A stretch of DNA of 38,694 nt from Bordetella parapertussis (GCA_945885345.1 CAMCYP010000034.1:1-38694); one strand, 5' to 3'; shown: positions 22,922 to 33,245, counted from the first letter of the stretch. The notes: generated from the letters alone by a model not told the origin. Numbers and translations: made by a program.

Positions 22922-22947
22922 CTGCGCGGCACGATGGTGCCGCGCAG
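22922..22947. other. intercistronic hairpin between tandem aconitase genes
   Basis: CTGCGCGGCAC (22922-22932) and GTGCCGCGCAG (22937-22947) form a perfect 11-bp stem with a GATG loop. There is no T tract, so it may be an attenuating or processing structure that sets different mRNA levels for the two enzymes. Confidence 0.6.
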
Positions 22948-22964
22948 CTTGAAGCATGCCTGGG

Positions 22965-25652
22965 TTAGGCGGCCATCAGTTCGCGCAGCACGAACGGCAG
23001 AATGCCGCCGTGTTTCAGATACTCGACTTCAATCGGCGAATCGACGCGCAGCGTGACGGTGACGTTTTGGGTGCTGCCGTCCTTGCGATGGATGACCAGC
23101 GTCACGTCCTGCATGGGTTTGACATTGCCACCCTCGACACCGATCAGGTCGAAGGTATCGTCGCCGGTGATATTGAGCGACTGCACGCTGTCGTTGCCCT
23201 TGAACTGGCAGGGCAATACGCCCATGCCGACCAGGTTGGAGCGGTGGATGCGTTCGTAACCGCGGGCAACGATGACCTTGATGCCGAGCATTTGCGTGCC
23301 CTTGGCCGCCCAGTCACGCGATGAACCCGTGCCGTATTCTTCGCCGCCGAACACGAACAGGGGCACCTTGTCTTTCTGGTAGCGCATGGAGGCTTCGAAG
23401 ATCGTCATCTTGTCGCCGCTGGGCTGGTGAATAGTGACGCTGCCTTCGCTGCCGGGTACCAGCAGGTTCTTGATGCGCGGATTGGCAAATGCACCGCGCA
23501 CCATGACTTCGTGGTTGGTGCGGCGCGAGCCGAAGCTCGAGAGATCAGTGCTGCCTGCGGCAACCAGCCAGTCGCCGGCCAGTGTGCCCTTGCGGATCGG
23601 TGCCACCGGGCTGATGTGGTCGGTGGTCAGCTTGTTGCCGTAAATGCCCAGCGCGCGACCGCCCTTGACGTCGCTGACTTTGGGCAGCGCCTTCTTGAAT
23701 CCCTCAAACAGTGGGGGTTCGAGCATATAGGTCGATTTCGGATCCCACTGGAACAGCGCGCCCTTGGCTTCCGGGATGGCGTCCCACAGGTCTTTTGCGC
23801 CGTCGAGATTGGTGTATTCGCGCTTGAAGTTTTCGCTGTTGGTGGCGAACTTCATCACGGCGTCCACTTCGGCGCCGGTGGGCCAGAGGTCTTTCAGGAA
23901 TACCGGCTTGCCGTTCTTGTCGTTGCCGAGCGGATCGGTTTCAACGTTTTTCAGGATGGTGCCGGCCAGCGCAAACGCGACGACCAGCGGCGGGCTCATC
24001 AGGAAGTTGGCTTTCAGGCTTTGATGCACGCGGGCTTCGAAGTTGCGGTTGCCGGAGAGCACTGCTGCGGAGATCACGTCGTTTTTCACGATCGAGTCTT
24101 CGAGGTCCTTGTCCAGCGGGCCGGCCAGGCCCATGCAGGTGGTGCAGCCGTAGGCAACAACGTAGAAGCCGAGTTGCTCCAGATACGGCAGCAGACCGGA
24201 GTCCTTCAGATAGGCGGTCACGACCTTGGAGCCGGGCGCCAGCGAGGTTTTCACGCGCGGATGCGGCTTCATGCCTTTTTCAACCGCCTTCTTGGCAAGC
24301 AGGCCGGCGGCCAGCAGCACCCAGGGGTTGGAGGTGTTGGTGCAGGAGGTGATGGCGGCAATGCCGATGTCGCCGTGGCCGACGTCACCGATGGCTGCGT
24401 TGGCGACGGGGAAACGTTTGGCCAGGTCGGCTGCGGGTTTGTTGTAGCCGCTTTCCGCGATCGGCTTCGAGAACAGCTCGGTGAAGCGGCTCTTGATGTT
24501 TTCCAGGTTGATGCGGTCTTCCGGTTGTTTCGGACCGGAGACGCTGGGGCGTACCGTCGACAGGTCGAGTTCGACGACCTGTGAATAATCAATTTCGCCT
24601 TTTTTCGGAATGCCGAACATGCCCTGCGCCTTGAGGTAGGACTCGATGGCGTCGCAGTGCTGTTCGCGGCCCGTCATGCGGTAATACTCGAGGGCCGTCT
24701 CGTCGATGGCGAAAAAGCCGCAGGTCGCGCCGTAGTCCGGTGACATGTTGGCGACGGTGGCGCGATCGGTCGCTGACAGCGACGAAGCGCCCTCGCCGAA
24801 GTATTCGACGAATTTGCCGACAACCTTGGTCTTGCGCAGCAGCTCGGTGACGGTCAGCACGAGATCGGTGGCAGTGACGCCTTCACGCAGCCTGCCGGTC
24901 ATGTGTACGCCGACCACATCCGGCGTCAGGAAGTAGTAGGGCTGGCCGAGCATGCCGGCTTCGGCTTCGATGCCGCCCACGCCCCAGGCCAGGATGCCGA
25001 TGCCGTTGACCATCGTGGTGTGCGAGTCGGTGCCGACGGTGGAGTCGGGATAATAGACGCCGTCTTTTTCCCAGACGCCGCGCGACAGGTATTCCAGATT
25101 GACCTGGTGGCAGATGCCGTTGCCCGGGGGCACGACGCGAATGCCGGAGAAGGCCTGCTTGGCCCATTTCAGGAAGGTGTAACGCTCGCCGTTGCGCTCG
25201 AATTCGATTTCCATGTTCTTGCGCAGCGCGTCTTTCGAGTTGCTGACGTCGACGACGATGGAGTGGTCGACGACGAGGTCAACCGGCACCAGCGGCTCGA
25301 TTTTGGTCGGTTCGAAACTCTGGCGCTTGGCTTCGGCGCGCATCGCGGCGAAGTCATTCAGCGCGGGGAAACCGGCCATGTCCTGCAGCATGATGCGCGC
25401 GAGCACAAAGGGTACTTCCTGGGTGCGTTCGGCGTTCGGCTGCCATCCCGCCAGTTCCCGCACCCGGTCTTCGCCGATGCGTACGCCATCGCAGTTGCGC
25501 AGCACCGACTCCAGCACCACGCGCAGGCTGACCGGCAGGCGCGATACCTTGCCGAGGCCGGCTTCTTCGAGCGCGGCGAGCGAGTAGTACTTTCCGGTCT
25601 TGCCGGATTTGAGTTTGAATTCCCGGAGGGAATTGAAGGCGTTGTTGGCCAT
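22965..25652 (-). CDS. acnA: aconitate hydratase, AcnA type (first tandem copy)
   Basis: An 895-residue (897 from the alternative start) aconitase. Motifs match its neighbour: [59 protein letters not shown], and swivel-domain [16 protein letters not shown] with [19 protein letters not shown]. It agrees more with canonical betaproteobacterial AcnA at the N-terminus ([18 protein letters not shown]). Of two in-frame ATGs, I prefer 25652: AGGA is then 8 bases away, the same spacing as in the paralogue, and the protein starts [12 protein letters not shown] parallel to MAQDTFKTLKEF; 25658 would be too close. It is probably the main TCA-cycle aconitase, cotranscribed with the second copy. Confidence 0.95.
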   Translation of the reverse strand: MANNAFNSLREFKLKSGKTGKYYSLAALEEAGLGKVSRLPVSLRVVLESVLRNCDGVRIGEDRVRELAGWQPNAERTQEVPFVLARIMLQDMAGFPALNDFAAMRAEAKRQSFEPTKIEPLVPVDLVVDHSIVVDVSNSKDALRKNMEIEFERNGERYTFLKWAKQAFSGIRVVPPGNGICHQVNLEYLSRGVWEKDGVYYPDSTVGTDSHTTMVNGIGILAWGVGGIEAEAGMLGQPYYFLTPDVVGVHMTGRLREGVTATDLVLTVTELLRKTKVVGKFVEYFGEGASSLSATDRATVANMSPDYGATCGFFAIDETALEYYRMTGREQHCDAIESYLKAQGMFGIPKKGEIDYSQVVELDLSTVRPSVSGPKQPEDRINLENIKSRFTELFSKPIAESGYNKPAADLAKRFPVANAAIGDVGHGDIGIAAITSCTNTSNPWVLLAAGLLAKKAVEKGMKPHPRVKTSLAPGSKVVTAYLKDSGLLPYLEQLGFYVVAYGCTTCMGLAGPLDKDLEDSIVKNDVISAAVLSGNRNFEARVHQSLKANFLMSPPLVVAFALAGTILKNVETDPLGNDKNGKPVFLKDLWPTGAEVDAVMKFATNSENFKREYTNLDGAKDLWDAIPEAKGALFQWDPKSTYMLEPPLFEGFKKALPKVSDVKGGRALGIYGNKLTTDHISPVAPIRKGTLAGDWLVAAGSTDLSSFGSRRTNHEVMVRGAFANPRIKNLLVPGSEGSVTIHQPSGDKMTIFEASMRYQKDKVPLFVFGGEEYGTGSSRDWAAKGTQMLGIKVIVARGYERIHRSNLVGMGVLPCQFKGNDSVQSLNITGDDTFDLIGVEGGNVKPMQDVTLVIHRKDGSTQNVTVTLRVDSPIEVEYLKHGGILPFVLRELMAA

Positions 25653-25724
25653 GGTCATTTTCCTTTTCTTTGCATTGTTTTAAATGGTGCGGTCTTGCTT
25701 AATTGAAAATCGCATAAAAATGAC

Positions 25725-25760
25725 AAAAACATGCCTCTAAAGAGAGGCTTGCATGTTTTT
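25725..25760 (-). terminator. hairpin terminator after the thioredoxin-like gene
   Basis: AAAAACAT (25725-25732) pairs with ATGTTTTT (25753-25760) around an inner stem GCCTCT-AAAG-AGAGGC, with a four-base bulge. The T tracts on both strands make it a good terminator for the thioredoxin-like gene, whose stop is 13 bp away on the minus strand. It implies that the aconitase pair has its own promoter. Confidence 0.75.
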
Positions 25761-25772
25761 GGATCACATCAA

Positions 25773-26321
25773 TCATTGCTGTTTTTTCGGTGATGATTGT
25801 TTGTAGGCGGCGAACTGCCGTGTCTTGTACGCGCCGCTGGCAATGAACTCCGCCAGCAGCTTGAATTCGTCAACTTCCACTGAGCCCACCACGCGGGCGA
25901 TTTCGGCGCCGTTCAGGTCATGAAACACGAAAGTCGGCGTCGCACGGATTTTGGTGCGCGCGGCGAAAGCCTTTTCGCTGATGTCGCGGCCGCTGAAATC
26001 CTTCAGCGGCACGGCGCCGTGGATGTCTATGGTAAAGCTCGCGAAGTGCGCATGGTAAAGATTCTGCACGTCGACCCGGTTCAGCACGTTCTGTTTCATG
26101 TAGAAGCAGGCAGGGCAGCCTTCCTGCTCGTACATGAACAGGATGGCTTTTTTGCCCGCGGCCTTCGCGTCGGCGAGTTCGGCCTTGAGGTCGCCGGTGT
26201 TGGCGTCAAAAAAATAAGTTGTCGCGTCACGCGTCGGCGTGTCGGTCGCGGCTGCCGGCACGCTATAGCTGAATGCCAGCAGCAGGAGCGGGAGCCAGCG
26301 CAGGAAGGGAAGTGTCGTCAT
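25773..26321 (-). CDS. exported thioredoxin-like protein
   Basis: A 182-residue periplasmic thioredoxin-fold protein. Signal peptide MTTLPFLRWLPLLLLAFSYSVPAAA. The redox motif is CPAC (Cys69-Cys72) in MYEQEGCPACFYMKQNVL, and the cis-proline is in IRATPTFVFHD (Pro129), so the fold is complete. The region resembles SoxW and the thioredoxin-fold disulfide reductases (DsbC/DsbD gamma-like) that act on periplasmic proteins. It sits between prpD and the aconitases and ends at its own terminator, so its metabolic placement may be accidental. No clear ribosome site: the upstream stretch is AT-rich (TTTTATTGAAATTTTAAGT). Substrates unknown. Confidence 0.85.
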   Translation of the reverse strand: MTTLPFLRWLPLLLLAFSYSVPAAATDTPTRDATTYFFDANTGDLKAELADAKAAGKKAILFMYEQEGCPACFYMKQNVLNRVDVQNLYHAHFASFTIDIHGAVPLKDFSGRDISEKAFAARTKIRATPTFVFHDLNGAEIARVVGSVEVDEFKLLAEFIASGAYKTRQFAAYKQSSPKKQQ

Positions 26322-26374
26322 ACTTAAAATTTCAATAAAAACAACGGCTTATGTCTGGGTGCGGGTCGGGTGGT

Positions 26375-27817
26375 TTAAATCACGAACAAATCGACAAACT
26401 CATGCACCGGTGTCGCTTCGAGTTTTTTCTGGTCGCGGCACAGTGCCTCGATGGCGGCGCGCTGTTTTTCCGGGAAGCGGCGCGCGAGGTTGGTGCGGAA
26501 CTTGGCTTCGAGCAGCGGCACGCCTTCCTTGCGCCGGCGGCGATGGCCGACCGGGTATTCAACAGTGACGTTGGCAGTTTTGCTGCCGTCCTTGAAAAAC
26601 ACCTGAATGGCGTTGGCGATCGAGCGTTTCTGCGGATCGAGGTAATCGCGGCTCCATGGTTTGTGCTCGACGCATTCCATCTTGTCGCGCAGCGCATCGA
26701 CACGCGGGTCGTGGGCGACATCATCTTCGTAATCGGTTGCGGTCAGGTTGCCCTTGATCAGTCCGATCGCCGACATGTACTGGATGCAGTGGTCGCGGTC
26801 GGCCGGATTGTTCAGCGGACCTTTTTTGTCGATGATGCGGATCGCCGACTCATGCGTGGTGATGACGATTTTCTTGATGTCATTGAGGCGGTCTTTGACC
26901 TGCGGATGCAGCTGGACTGCGCATTCCACCGCGGTCTGGGCATGGAATTCCGCCGGGAAGGAAATTTTGAACAGCACGTTCTCCATCACGTACGAGCCGT
27001 AGCTGCGGGTGAACTGGAACGGTTTGCCCTTGAACAGCACATCGTAGAAGCCCCAGCCCTTGGCCGACAGACCGGAGGGATAACCCATTTCGCCCTTGGC
27101 GGCCATCAGTGCGAGGCGTACCGCGCGGCTGGTGGCGTCACCGGCAGCCCAGGATTTGCGTGAGCCGGTGTTCGGCGCATGGCGATAGGTGCGCAGCGAC
27201 TGGCCGTCAATCCAGGCATTCGATACCGCGTTGATGGTTTCGTCGCGGCTCAGCCCCATCAGGCTGGAGACCACTGCCGTGGAGGCGACCTTGACCAGCA
27301 GCACATGGTCGAGGCCGACGCGGTTGAAACTGTTTTCCAGCGCGATCACGCCCTGAATTTCGTGGGCCTTGATCATGCCGGTCAGTACGTCGCGCATGGT
27401 CAATGGTTTGTTGCCGGTGGCCACCGCTTGGCGCGACAGGTAGTCAGCCATGGCGAGGATGCCACCGAGGTTGTCGGAGGGATGGCCCCATTCCGCGGCG
27501 AGCCAGGTGTCATTGAAATCGAGCCAGCGGATCATGCAGCCGATGTTGAACGCGGCCATCACCGGATCGAGCTGGAATGAGGTGCCCGGTACTTTCGCGC
27601 CGTTGACCAGGGTCGCTCCCGGTACCACCGGCCCCATCAGCTTGGTGCAGGCGGGGTAGGACAGAGCCTCAAATCCACAACCGAGCGTATCCATCAGGCA
27701 CAGCCGTGCCGTGTTGTAGGCCTCGGCGCTGCTGATCTTCGCCTTGCCGGCGTAGTCGGCGATGTCGGTGATGACGGTGTCGGGTTTGGGGCGGACGTTG
27801 GAGATGTGTGTGGACAT
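26375..27817 (-). CDS. prpD: 2-methylcitrate dehydratase (MmgE/PrpD family)
   Basis: A 480-residue cofactor-free dehydratase that turns 2-methylcitrate into 2-methyl-cis-aconitate in propionate breakdown. The family start [34 protein letters not shown] is clear, with [36 protein letters not shown] near residue 95-130 containing the Asp/His active-site cluster, and the C-terminal [25 protein letters not shown]. Length matches PrpD (about 480). AGGAA precedes the ATG at moderate spacing. It follows prpC on the same strand, separated by 120 bp that holds the second CACAGAG palindrome. Some PrpD enzymes also have weak aconitase activity. Confidence 0.92.
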   Translation of the reverse strand: MSTHISNVRPKPDTVITDIADYAGKAKISSAEAYNTARLCLMDTLGCGFEALSYPACTKLMGPVVPGATLVNGAKVPGTSFQLDPVMAAFNIGCMIRWLDFNDTWLAAEWGHPSDNLGGILAMADYLSRQAVATGNKPLTMRDVLTGMIKAHEIQGVIALENSFNRVGLDHVLLVKVASTAVVSSLMGLSRDETINAVSNAWIDGQSLRTYRHAPNTGSRKSWAAGDATSRAVRLALMAAKGEMGYPSGLSAKGWGFYDVLFKGKPFQFTRSYGSYVMENVLFKISFPAEFHAQTAVECAVQLHPQVKDRLNDIKKIVITTHESAIRIIDKKGPLNNPADRDHCIQYMSAIGLIKGNLTATDYEDDVAHDPRVDALRDKMECVEHKPWSRDYLDPQKRSIANAIQVFFKDGSKTANVTVEYPVGHRRRRKEGVPLLEAKFRTNLARRFPEKQRAAIEALCRDQKKLEATPVHEFVDLFVI

Positions 27818-27840
27818 GGGAATTCCTAAATCAAGGGCGT

Positions 27841-27924
27841 TTAGCCACAGAGTTCACAGAGAGCACAGAGAACTTCAAAAGCGATACGTCGGGTTTTCTC
27901 TGTGTCCTCTGTGAACTCTGTGGC
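27841..27924. repeat. CACAGAG-type palindromic repeat, copy 2
   Basis: TTAGCCACAGAGTTCACAGAG... (27841-27870) and its imperfect reverse complement at 27898-27924 form a stem of about 27 bp with two mismatches. It shares the TTAGCCACAGAG start and unit spacing with 475-570. It lies in the prpC-prpD gap. Confidence 0.85.
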
Positions 27925-27937
27925 AAAAGGTTTTTCT

Positions 27938-29110
27938 TCATTTCTTTCCGCTCTTGCCGCGCTGCGCCAGCGGCACGAACTTGCGGTTTTCCGGGCCGGT
28001 GTAAACGGCAGTCGGCCGGATAATTTTGTTGTCGATGCGTTGTTCGATGACATGCGCCGACCAGCCGCTGGTGCGCGCGATGATAAAGAGCGGCGTGAAC
28101 ATTGCCGTCGGCACGCCCATGCGGTGATACGACACCGCGGAATACCAGTCGAGGTTCGCGAACATTTTCTTCTCGCGCATCATCACCGTCTCGATGCGCT
28201 CGGCGACGTCGAACATGCGCAGGTCGCCGATTTCTTTCGACAGCTTGCGCGCGACTTCCTTGATCACCTTGTTGCGCGGGTCAGCGATGGTGTAGACCGG
28301 GTGGCCGAAGCCGATCACCACTTCCTTGTTGGCGATGCGGGTGACGATGTCGCTTTCCGCAGCATCCGGCGTTTCATAACGGTTCATCACTTCGAAGCCG
28401 ACTTCGTTGGCGCCCCCGTGTTTCGGGCCGCGCAGCGCGCCGATGCCGCCGGTGATCGCCGAGTGGATGTCGGAGCCGGTGCCGGCGATGACACGGCAGG
28501 TGAAGGTCGAGGCGTTGTATTCGTGTTCGGCGTAGAGGTTCAGTGAGGTGTGCATCGCGCGCACCCAGGACTCGGACGCCGGTTTGCCATGCAAGAGGTG
28601 CAGGAAATGGCCGCCGATGGAGTCGTCGTCGGTCTCGACTTCGATGCGCCGGCCGTTCTGGCTCCAGTGGTGCCAGTAGAGCAGCATGGAGCCGAATGAG
28701 GCCATCAGCCGGTCGGCGATGTCACGCGCACCCGGCAGGTTGTGGTCTTCGCGCTCGGGCAGCGCCGCACCCAGGGCCGAGCAGCCGGTGCGCATGACGT
28801 CCATCGGATGTGCCGCGGGCGGCAGTTGTTCGAGCACCTTGCGCACCGCAGCAGGCAGGCCGCGCAGGGATTTCAGCTTGATCTTGTAGGCACGCAACTC
28901 GGCGGCGTCGGGTAGTTTGCCGTGTACCAGCAAATAGGCGATTTCCTCGAATTCGCAGGTCTCGGCGATGTCGAGAATGTCGTAACCGCGGTAGTGCAGA
29001 TCATTGCCGCTGCGGCCGACCGTGCACAGCGCGGTGTTGCCCGCGGGCACGCCCGACAGTGCGACGGATTTTTTCGGCTTGAAGCCGGCGGGGGCTGGTT
29101 TCTCGCTCAT
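27938..29110 (-). CDS. prpC: 2-methylcitrate synthase
   Basis: A 390-residue short-type citrate synthase that condenses propionyl-CoA with oxaloacetate. Catalytic residues are His196 in [10 protein letters not shown], His231 in [10 protein letters not shown] and Asp320 in [17 protein letters not shown] (His269) is also present. The Trp/Tyr-rich [11 protein letters not shown] stretch and [13 protein letters not shown], plus the missing N-terminal beta domain of GltA, identify PrpC rather than citrate synthase; a true gltA occurs at 34282. It sits between mdh, which supplies oxaloacetate, and prpD, the next step. No prpB (methylisocitrate lyase) is in the window. Confidence 0.92.
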   Translation of the reverse strand: MSEKPAPAGFKPKKSVALSGVPAGNTALCTVGRSGNDLHYRGYDILDIAETCEFEEIAYLLVHGKLPDAAELRAYKIKLKSLRGLPAAVRKVLEQLPPAAHPMDVMRTGCSALGAALPEREDHNLPGARDIADRLMASFGSMLLYWHHWSQNGRRIEVETDDDSIGGHFLHLLHGKPASESWVRAMHTSLNLYAEHEYNASTFTCRVIAGTGSDIHSAITGGIGALRGPKHGGANEVGFEVMNRYETPDAAESDIVTRIANKEVVIGFGHPVYTIADPRNKVIKEVARKLSKEIGDLRMFDVAERIETVMMREKKMFANLDWYSAVSYHRMGVPTAMFTPLFIIARTSGWSAHVIEQRIDNKIIRPTAVYTGPENRKFVPLAQRGKSGKK

Positions 29111-29134
29111 CGGTGATTCCTCAATTCAAACTAA

Positions 29135-29168
29135 AAAGCGGACGCTGCAGGGTCGCAGGGTCCGCTTT
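29135..29168 (-). terminator. rho-independent terminator after mdh
   Basis: AAAGCGGAC (29135-29143) and GTCCGCTTT (29160-29168) form a 9-bp stem. On the minus strand the stem is followed by CTTTTTAG, giving a short T tract, 22 bp after the mdh stop. It separates mdh from prpC. Confidence 0.75.
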
Positions 29169-29190
29169 GATATCGGCATGCGGGGCCGGA

Positions 29191-30180
29191 TCAGCCGAGC
29201 AGTCCGAGGATGGAGTCGCGTTCTTCCTGGAGTTCCTGCAGCGTGGCTTTCATGCGCGCCTTGCTGAATTCACTCTGTTCGAGGCCTTTGACGATTTTGT
29301 ACTTGCCGTCCTTGCAGGTCACCGGAAAACCGTAAATGATGCCTTTCGGGATGCCGTAGCTGCCGTCGGAGGGGATGCCCATGCTGACCCAGGTGCCGGC
29401 CTTGGTGCCTTTGACCCAGTCACGGATGTGGTCAATGGCGGCGTTGGCTGCGCTGGCCGCAGAAGACAGGCCGCGGGCTTCGATGATCGCCGCGCCGCGT
29501 TTCTGGATGGTCGGGATGAAATTGTTTTCGAGCCATGCCTGATCGTTGATCATCGGCCAGATTTTTTTGCCGCCGGCGGTGGCGTGGAACACGTCCGGAT
29601 ACTGCGTGGCGGAGTGATTGCCCCAGACTGCCAGTTTTTTGATGTCGGTAATCGGCTTGCCGATTTTTTGCGCGACCTGGGTCAGTGCGCGATTGTGGTC
29701 GAGACGCATCATCGCCGAGAAGTTTGACGGTTTCAGCTTGGGCGCGTTGTTCATCGCGATCAGGCAGTTGGTGTTGGCCGGGTTGCCGACCACCAGCACC
29801 TTGACGCTGCGCTTGGCAACTTCGGACAGTGCTTTGCCCTGCGGCGCGAAAATGCGACCGTTGGCTTCGAGCAGATCCTTGCGCTCCATGCCCGGCCCCC
29901 GGGGGCGGGCACCGACCAGCAGGGCGACGTCAGCGTCGGCGAAAGCAACCATCGGGTCGGAAGCCGGCACCATGCCGGCGAGCAGCGGGAAGGCGCAGTC
30001 ATCAAGTTCCATCATCACGCCCTTCAGCGCTTTTTGCGCGCGCTCGTCCGGAATTTCCAGCAATTGCAGGATCACCGGCTGGTCTTTACCGAGCATTTCG
30101 CCGCTGGCAATGCGGAACAGCAGGCTGTAGCCGATTTGTCCGGCGGCGCCTGTTACTGCCACGCGCATGGGTCGTTTCAT
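29191..30180 (-). CDS. mdh: malate dehydrogenase
   Basis: A 329-residue NAD-dependent malate dehydrogenase of the cytosolic-like (type 2) group common in Betaproteobacteria. The NAD loop is [13 protein letters not shown] near residue 12, the substrate arginines are in [26 protein letters not shown] is near 130, and the catalytic His is in [11 protein letters not shown] near 188. C-terminal [18 protein letters not shown] is standard. ATG at 30180 is chosen because AGGAG lies seven bases upstream; the in-frame start at 30258 is rejected. It faces sdhC across 534 bp. It supplies oxaloacetate for both GltA and PrpC. Confidence 0.96.
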   Translation of the reverse strand: MKRPMRVAVTGAAGQIGYSLLFRIASGEMLGKDQPVILQLLEIPDERAQKALKGVMMELDDCAFPLLAGMVPASDPMVAFADADVALLVGARPRGPGMERKDLLEANGRIFAPQGKALSEVAKRSVKVLVVGNPANTNCLIAMNNAPKLKPSNFSAMMRLDHNRALTQVAQKIGKPITDIKKLAVWGNHSATQYPDVFHATAGGKKIWPMINDQAWLENNFIPTIQKRGAAIIEARGLSSAASAANAAIDHIRDWVKGTKAGTWVSMGIPSDGSYGIPKGIIYGFPVTCKDGKYKIVKGLEQSEFSKARMKATLQELQEERDSILGLLG

Positions 30181-30714
30181 CTGGAAGCTCCTGAATTTCC
30201 TTGGTTTTTGGGAGAATACGGCGATGCTGCGGAGCGGAATTTCAGTTGCATCGCGCATACCGGATAACTGCGGAATGATAGCGAACGCAGGGAATTACGG
30301 TCAACAGAATGCCCGCGAGGTGGACATCATGCGCATGTCATGCAAAGTGGACCTCGTGCCGAAGCGGATGTCACGAGCCGGTACGGGCTGACGGGATATG
30401 GAAAACATGTTGCGGCGGCTTTACGCGTGCGTCAACACAGCTTGCTCGCATGAACAGTTTTTGCTGCTGGCGAGCACATTTTTGCGTTTATCGGGTGGCT
30501 GAAAGCTGGTAGTATTTCATGCGTTTATTCGCAGTTACCGGTAGTTTTCCGACAGTTTTCATGAGTGCCAAAAACTCTCAACTGATGCGATGCCTGCAGC
30601 GCCGCATTAAGCCCGTTTCAGTGGACCATGCAACATCACAATCGCAGTTGTTTACAGGCTCCCGCCGGCGCGCCGGCGTGTTGATGAGCCCGAATTCGTA
30701 ACCAAGGAGAGCGC
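30181..30714. other. gene-free region between mdh and sdhC
   Basis: A 534-bp divergent gap with no ORF I would support. It contains TGCTCGCATG...GGCGAGCACA around 30440-30480, AT-rich runs near 30525-30560, and the perfect 16-bp palindrome CGCCGGCGCGCCGGCG at 30663-30678, shortly before sdhC. It must hold both promoters. In many Burkholderiales I recall a GntR-family gene here; none is visible. Confidence 0.5.
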
Positions 30715-31101
30715 GTGTCGTCGACAGTTGCCAAACCCAGGCCCAAGCATCTGAACCTGATGCAGATACGGCTGCCAATGCCGGGCATTATTTCCATCAT
30801 GCACCGCGTCAGCGGTGCCGTTTTATTCCTGTTGATCCCGTTGTTGCTGTGGCTGTTCCAGGCGAGCCTGGGATCCGCAGCGTCTTTTGCCGAATTCCGC
30901 AGTGTCGTTGCGCATCCGCTGATGAAGCTGGCGTTGCTCGGCCTGTTGTGGGGCTACCTGCATCATCTGCTGGCCGGCCTCCGCCATCTGTTCCTGGATC
31001 TGGATCTCGGCACTGAACTTGCGACCGCGCGCCTGACCAGCATGATCGTGCTGGCAGCCGGCATCGTGGTGACGCTGGCAGTGGGGGTGACCTTATGGTG
31101 A
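30715..31101 (+). CDS. sdhC: succinate dehydrogenase cytochrome b556 subunit
   Basis: A 128-residue membrane anchor of complex II. It starts with the family stretch PRPKHLNLMQIRLPMPGIISIMHRVSGAVLF, where Ser/His/Arg near the quinone site occur in SIMHRVSG, and the heme-ligand His is in GYLHHLLAGLRHL near residue 85. Three transmembrane helices are seen. The start is GTG, six bases after AAGGAGAG. It is first in the sdhC-sdhD-sdhA-sdhB-sdhE-gltA-sucAB series. The C-terminus overlaps sdhD by 7 bp. Confidence 0.95.
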   Translation: MSSTVAKPRPKHLNLMQIRLPMPGIISIMHRVSGAVLFLLIPLLLWLFQASLGSAASFAEFRSVVAHPLMKLALLGLLWGYLHHLLAGLRHLFLDLDLGTELATARLTSMIVLAAGIVVTLAVGVTLW

Positions 31102-31442
31102 AACGCGAAGTGGTCGGCGCCCATTACGGCCTGCGCGACTGGCTGGCACAGCGCGTGACCGCGGTGGTGATGCTGGTGTACACGCTGCTGATGCTGATGG
31201 CGCTGGTGATGCTGCCGAAATTTGATTACTGGAGCTGGACGGCGCTGTGGCAGCTGCCACTGATGCGTTACGCAACGGTGCTGTTCCTGGCTGCGCTGCT
31301 GTTCCATGCATGGATCGGTGTGCGCAACATATTCATGGATTACATCAAGGACGCCGGCGTGCGTCTGACGCTGTACGTGGTGGTAATTCTTGCCCTGATC
31401 GCTTACGGCGCGTGGGCAATACAGATTCTGTGGGGCAAATAA
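31095..31442 (+). CDS. sdhD: succinate dehydrogenase membrane anchor subunit
   Basis: A 115-residue three-helix partner of SdhC that anchors SdhAB and completes the quinone-binding site. The N-terminus HYGLRDWLAQRVTAVVMLVYTLLML carries the conserved Arg, and LLFHAWIGVRNIFMDYI carries the His and the Asp-Tyr pair used in heme and quinone binding. The ATG lies within sdhC. Length is usual for betaproteobacterial SdhD. Confidence 0.95.
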   Translation: MVKREVVGAHYGLRDWLAQRVTAVVMLVYTLLMLMALVMLPKFDYWSWTALWQLPLMRYATVLFLAALLFHAWIGVRNIFMDYIKDAGVRLTLYVVVILALIAYGAWAIQILWGK

Positions 31443-31445
31443 GCA

Positions 31446-33206
31446 ATGGCAATTACAACCAGAAAATTTGATGCAGTGGTCGTCGGCGCCGGCGGTTCCG
31501 GGCTGCGCGCGGCACTGCAGCTGGCCGAGGCCAATCTGCAGGTGGCCGTGCTGTCCAAGGTGTTTCCGACGCGTTCGCACACCGTGGCGGCGCAGGGCGG
31601 GGTTTCCGCTTCGCTTGGCAATGAAGAGCCGGACAACTGGCACTGGCACATGTACGACACGGTCAAGGGCTCCGATTACCTCGGTGACCAGGACGCGATC
31701 GAATTCATGTGCCGCAAGGCCAGTGAAGCGGTGATCGAGCTTGAACACTACGGCATGCCGTTCGACCGGCTCGACAACGGCAAAATCTACCAGCGTCCGT
31801 TTGGCGGCCACACCAGCAACTACGGCGAACGCGCGGTCAAACGCGCTTGCGCTGCAGCTGACCGCACCGGCCACGCCATGTTGCATACGCTGTACCAGCG
31901 CAATGTCCGCGCCAACACCCAGTTTTTCGTCGAGTGGATGGCGCTGGACCTGATCCGCAACCAGGCTGGTGATGTGCTGGGCGTGGTGGCGATGGAAATG
32001 GAAACCGGCGAAGTGATGGTGCTGCATTCGAAGGCGACGCTGCTGGCGACGGGCGGCGCAGGGCGCATTTATGCCGCCAGCACCAATGCCTTCATCAATA
32101 CCGGCGACGGTCTCGGCATGGCGGCACGTGCCGGCATCCCGCTCGAAGACATGGAATTCTGGCAGTTCCACCCGACGGGTGTGGCGGGTGCCGGCGTGCT
32201 GATTACCGAAGGCGTGCGCGGCGAGGGTGGTTTCCTGCTCAACAAGAACGGCGAGCGCTTCATGGAGCGTTACGCGCCGACAGTGAAGGATCTGGCGAGC
32301 CGGGACGTGGTGTCGCGTGCCATGGCCACCGAAATCAAGGAAGGCCGCGGCGCCGGCAAGGATGCGGATTACATCCTGCTCAAGCTCGACCACCTCGGTG
32401 CTGACGTGATCGACAAGCGGCTGCCCGGCATCCGCGAGATCGCCATCAAATTCGCCAACGTCGATCCCGCCAAGGATCCGATCCCGGTGGTGCCGACCTG
32501 CCATTACCAAATGGGCGGAATTCCCACCAACATGCATGGCCAGGTGCTCGCCGGCCACAATGGCGGCGCGATCGTGAAGGGCCTGTACGCAGCGGGCGAA
32601 TGCGCCTGCGTGTCGGTGCATGGCGCGAACCGCCTGGGCACCAATTCGCTGCTCGACCTGCTGGTGTTCGGCAAGGCTTCGGGCGAACAGGTGGTCAAGG
32701 ATCTGGCGGCCGATGTGTTGTCGCACCAGGACCTGCCGAAAGATGCGGCTGACCGCTCGCAGGCACGACTGGCCAGGCTGGATTCGGCCAAGTCGGGCGA
32801 GAGCGTGCACGAGGTCGGCGCTGAATTGCGGCGCACGATGCAACTGCACTGCGGCGTGTTCCGTTTTCCGGACAGCCTGGCCGAGGGCGTGCGCAAAATC
32901 AATGCAGTCGCACAACGGGCAGGCAGCCTGTATTTCAAGGACAAGAGCAAGGTGTTCAATACGGCTCGCGTTGAAGCGCTCGAACTGGAGAATCTGGTCG
33001 AAGTGGCGATGTCGACCATGGTTTCGGCACATGCCCGCCAGGAGTCGCGCGGCGCTCATGACCGTAGCGACTTCCCGAACCGCGATGATGCCGGCTGGAT
33101 GAAACACACGTTCTGGTACAAGGAGGGCAACCGCCTCGAGTACCGTCCGGTTCAGCTCAAACCGTTGACCGTCGAATCGTTCGAACCCAAGGCCAGGGTT
33201 TATTAA
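31446..33206 (+). CDS. sdhA: succinate dehydrogenase flavoprotein subunit
   Basis: A 586-residue FAD subunit oxidising succinate to fumarate. It shows the dinucleotide loop VVGAGGSGLRAALQLAEANL, the FAD-linked His in RSHTVAAQGGVSA near residue 45, the substrate loop EFWQFHPTGVAGAGVLITEGVRGEGG, and HGANRLGTNSLLDLLVFG. Active-site His and Arg occur in TCHYQMGG and in the capping domain. Covalent flavin requires SdhE, encoded two genes downstream. It begins 3 bp after sdhD. Confidence 0.97.
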   Translation: MAITTRKFDAVVVGAGGSGLRAALQLAEANLQVAVLSKVFPTRSHTVAAQGGVSASLGNEEPDNWHWHMYDTVKGSDYLGDQDAIEFMCRKASEAVIELEHYGMPFDRLDNGKIYQRPFGGHTSNYGERAVKRACAAADRTGHAMLHTLYQRNVRANTQFFVEWMALDLIRNQAGDVLGVVAMEMETGEVMVLHSKATLLATGGAGRIYAASTNAFINTGDGLGMAARAGIPLEDMEFWQFHPTGVAGAGVLITEGVRGEGGFLLNKNGERFMERYAPTVKDLASRDVVSRAMATEIKEGRGAGKDADYILLKLDHLGADVIDKRLPGIREIAIKFANVDPAKDPIPVVPTCHYQMGGIPTNMHGQVLAGHNGGAIVKGLYAAGECACVSVHGANRLGTNSLLDLLVFGKASGEQVVKDLAADVLSHQDLPKDAADRSQARLARLDSAKSGESVHEVGAELRRTMQLHCGVFRFPDSLAEGVRKINAVAQRAGSLYFKDKSKVFNTARVEALELENLVEVAMSTMVSAHARQESRGAHDRSDFPNRDDAGWMKHTFWYKEGNRLEYRPVQLKPLTVESFEPKARVY

Positions 33207-33245
33207 GTTCGGTGCACTGAGAATACTGAGAACCAAGGAATAGTG

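Noticed and set aside
22965-25652. Identification of one aconitase copy as AcnD
   Set aside because: AcnD is usually paired with PrpF and differs in the catalytic surroundings; both copies here look AcnA-like and a PrpD is present. A phylogeny could change this.
30309-30701. Short open frames in the mdh-sdhC gap
   Set aside because: No ribosome sites, no recognisable motifs, and composition like non-coding sequence.
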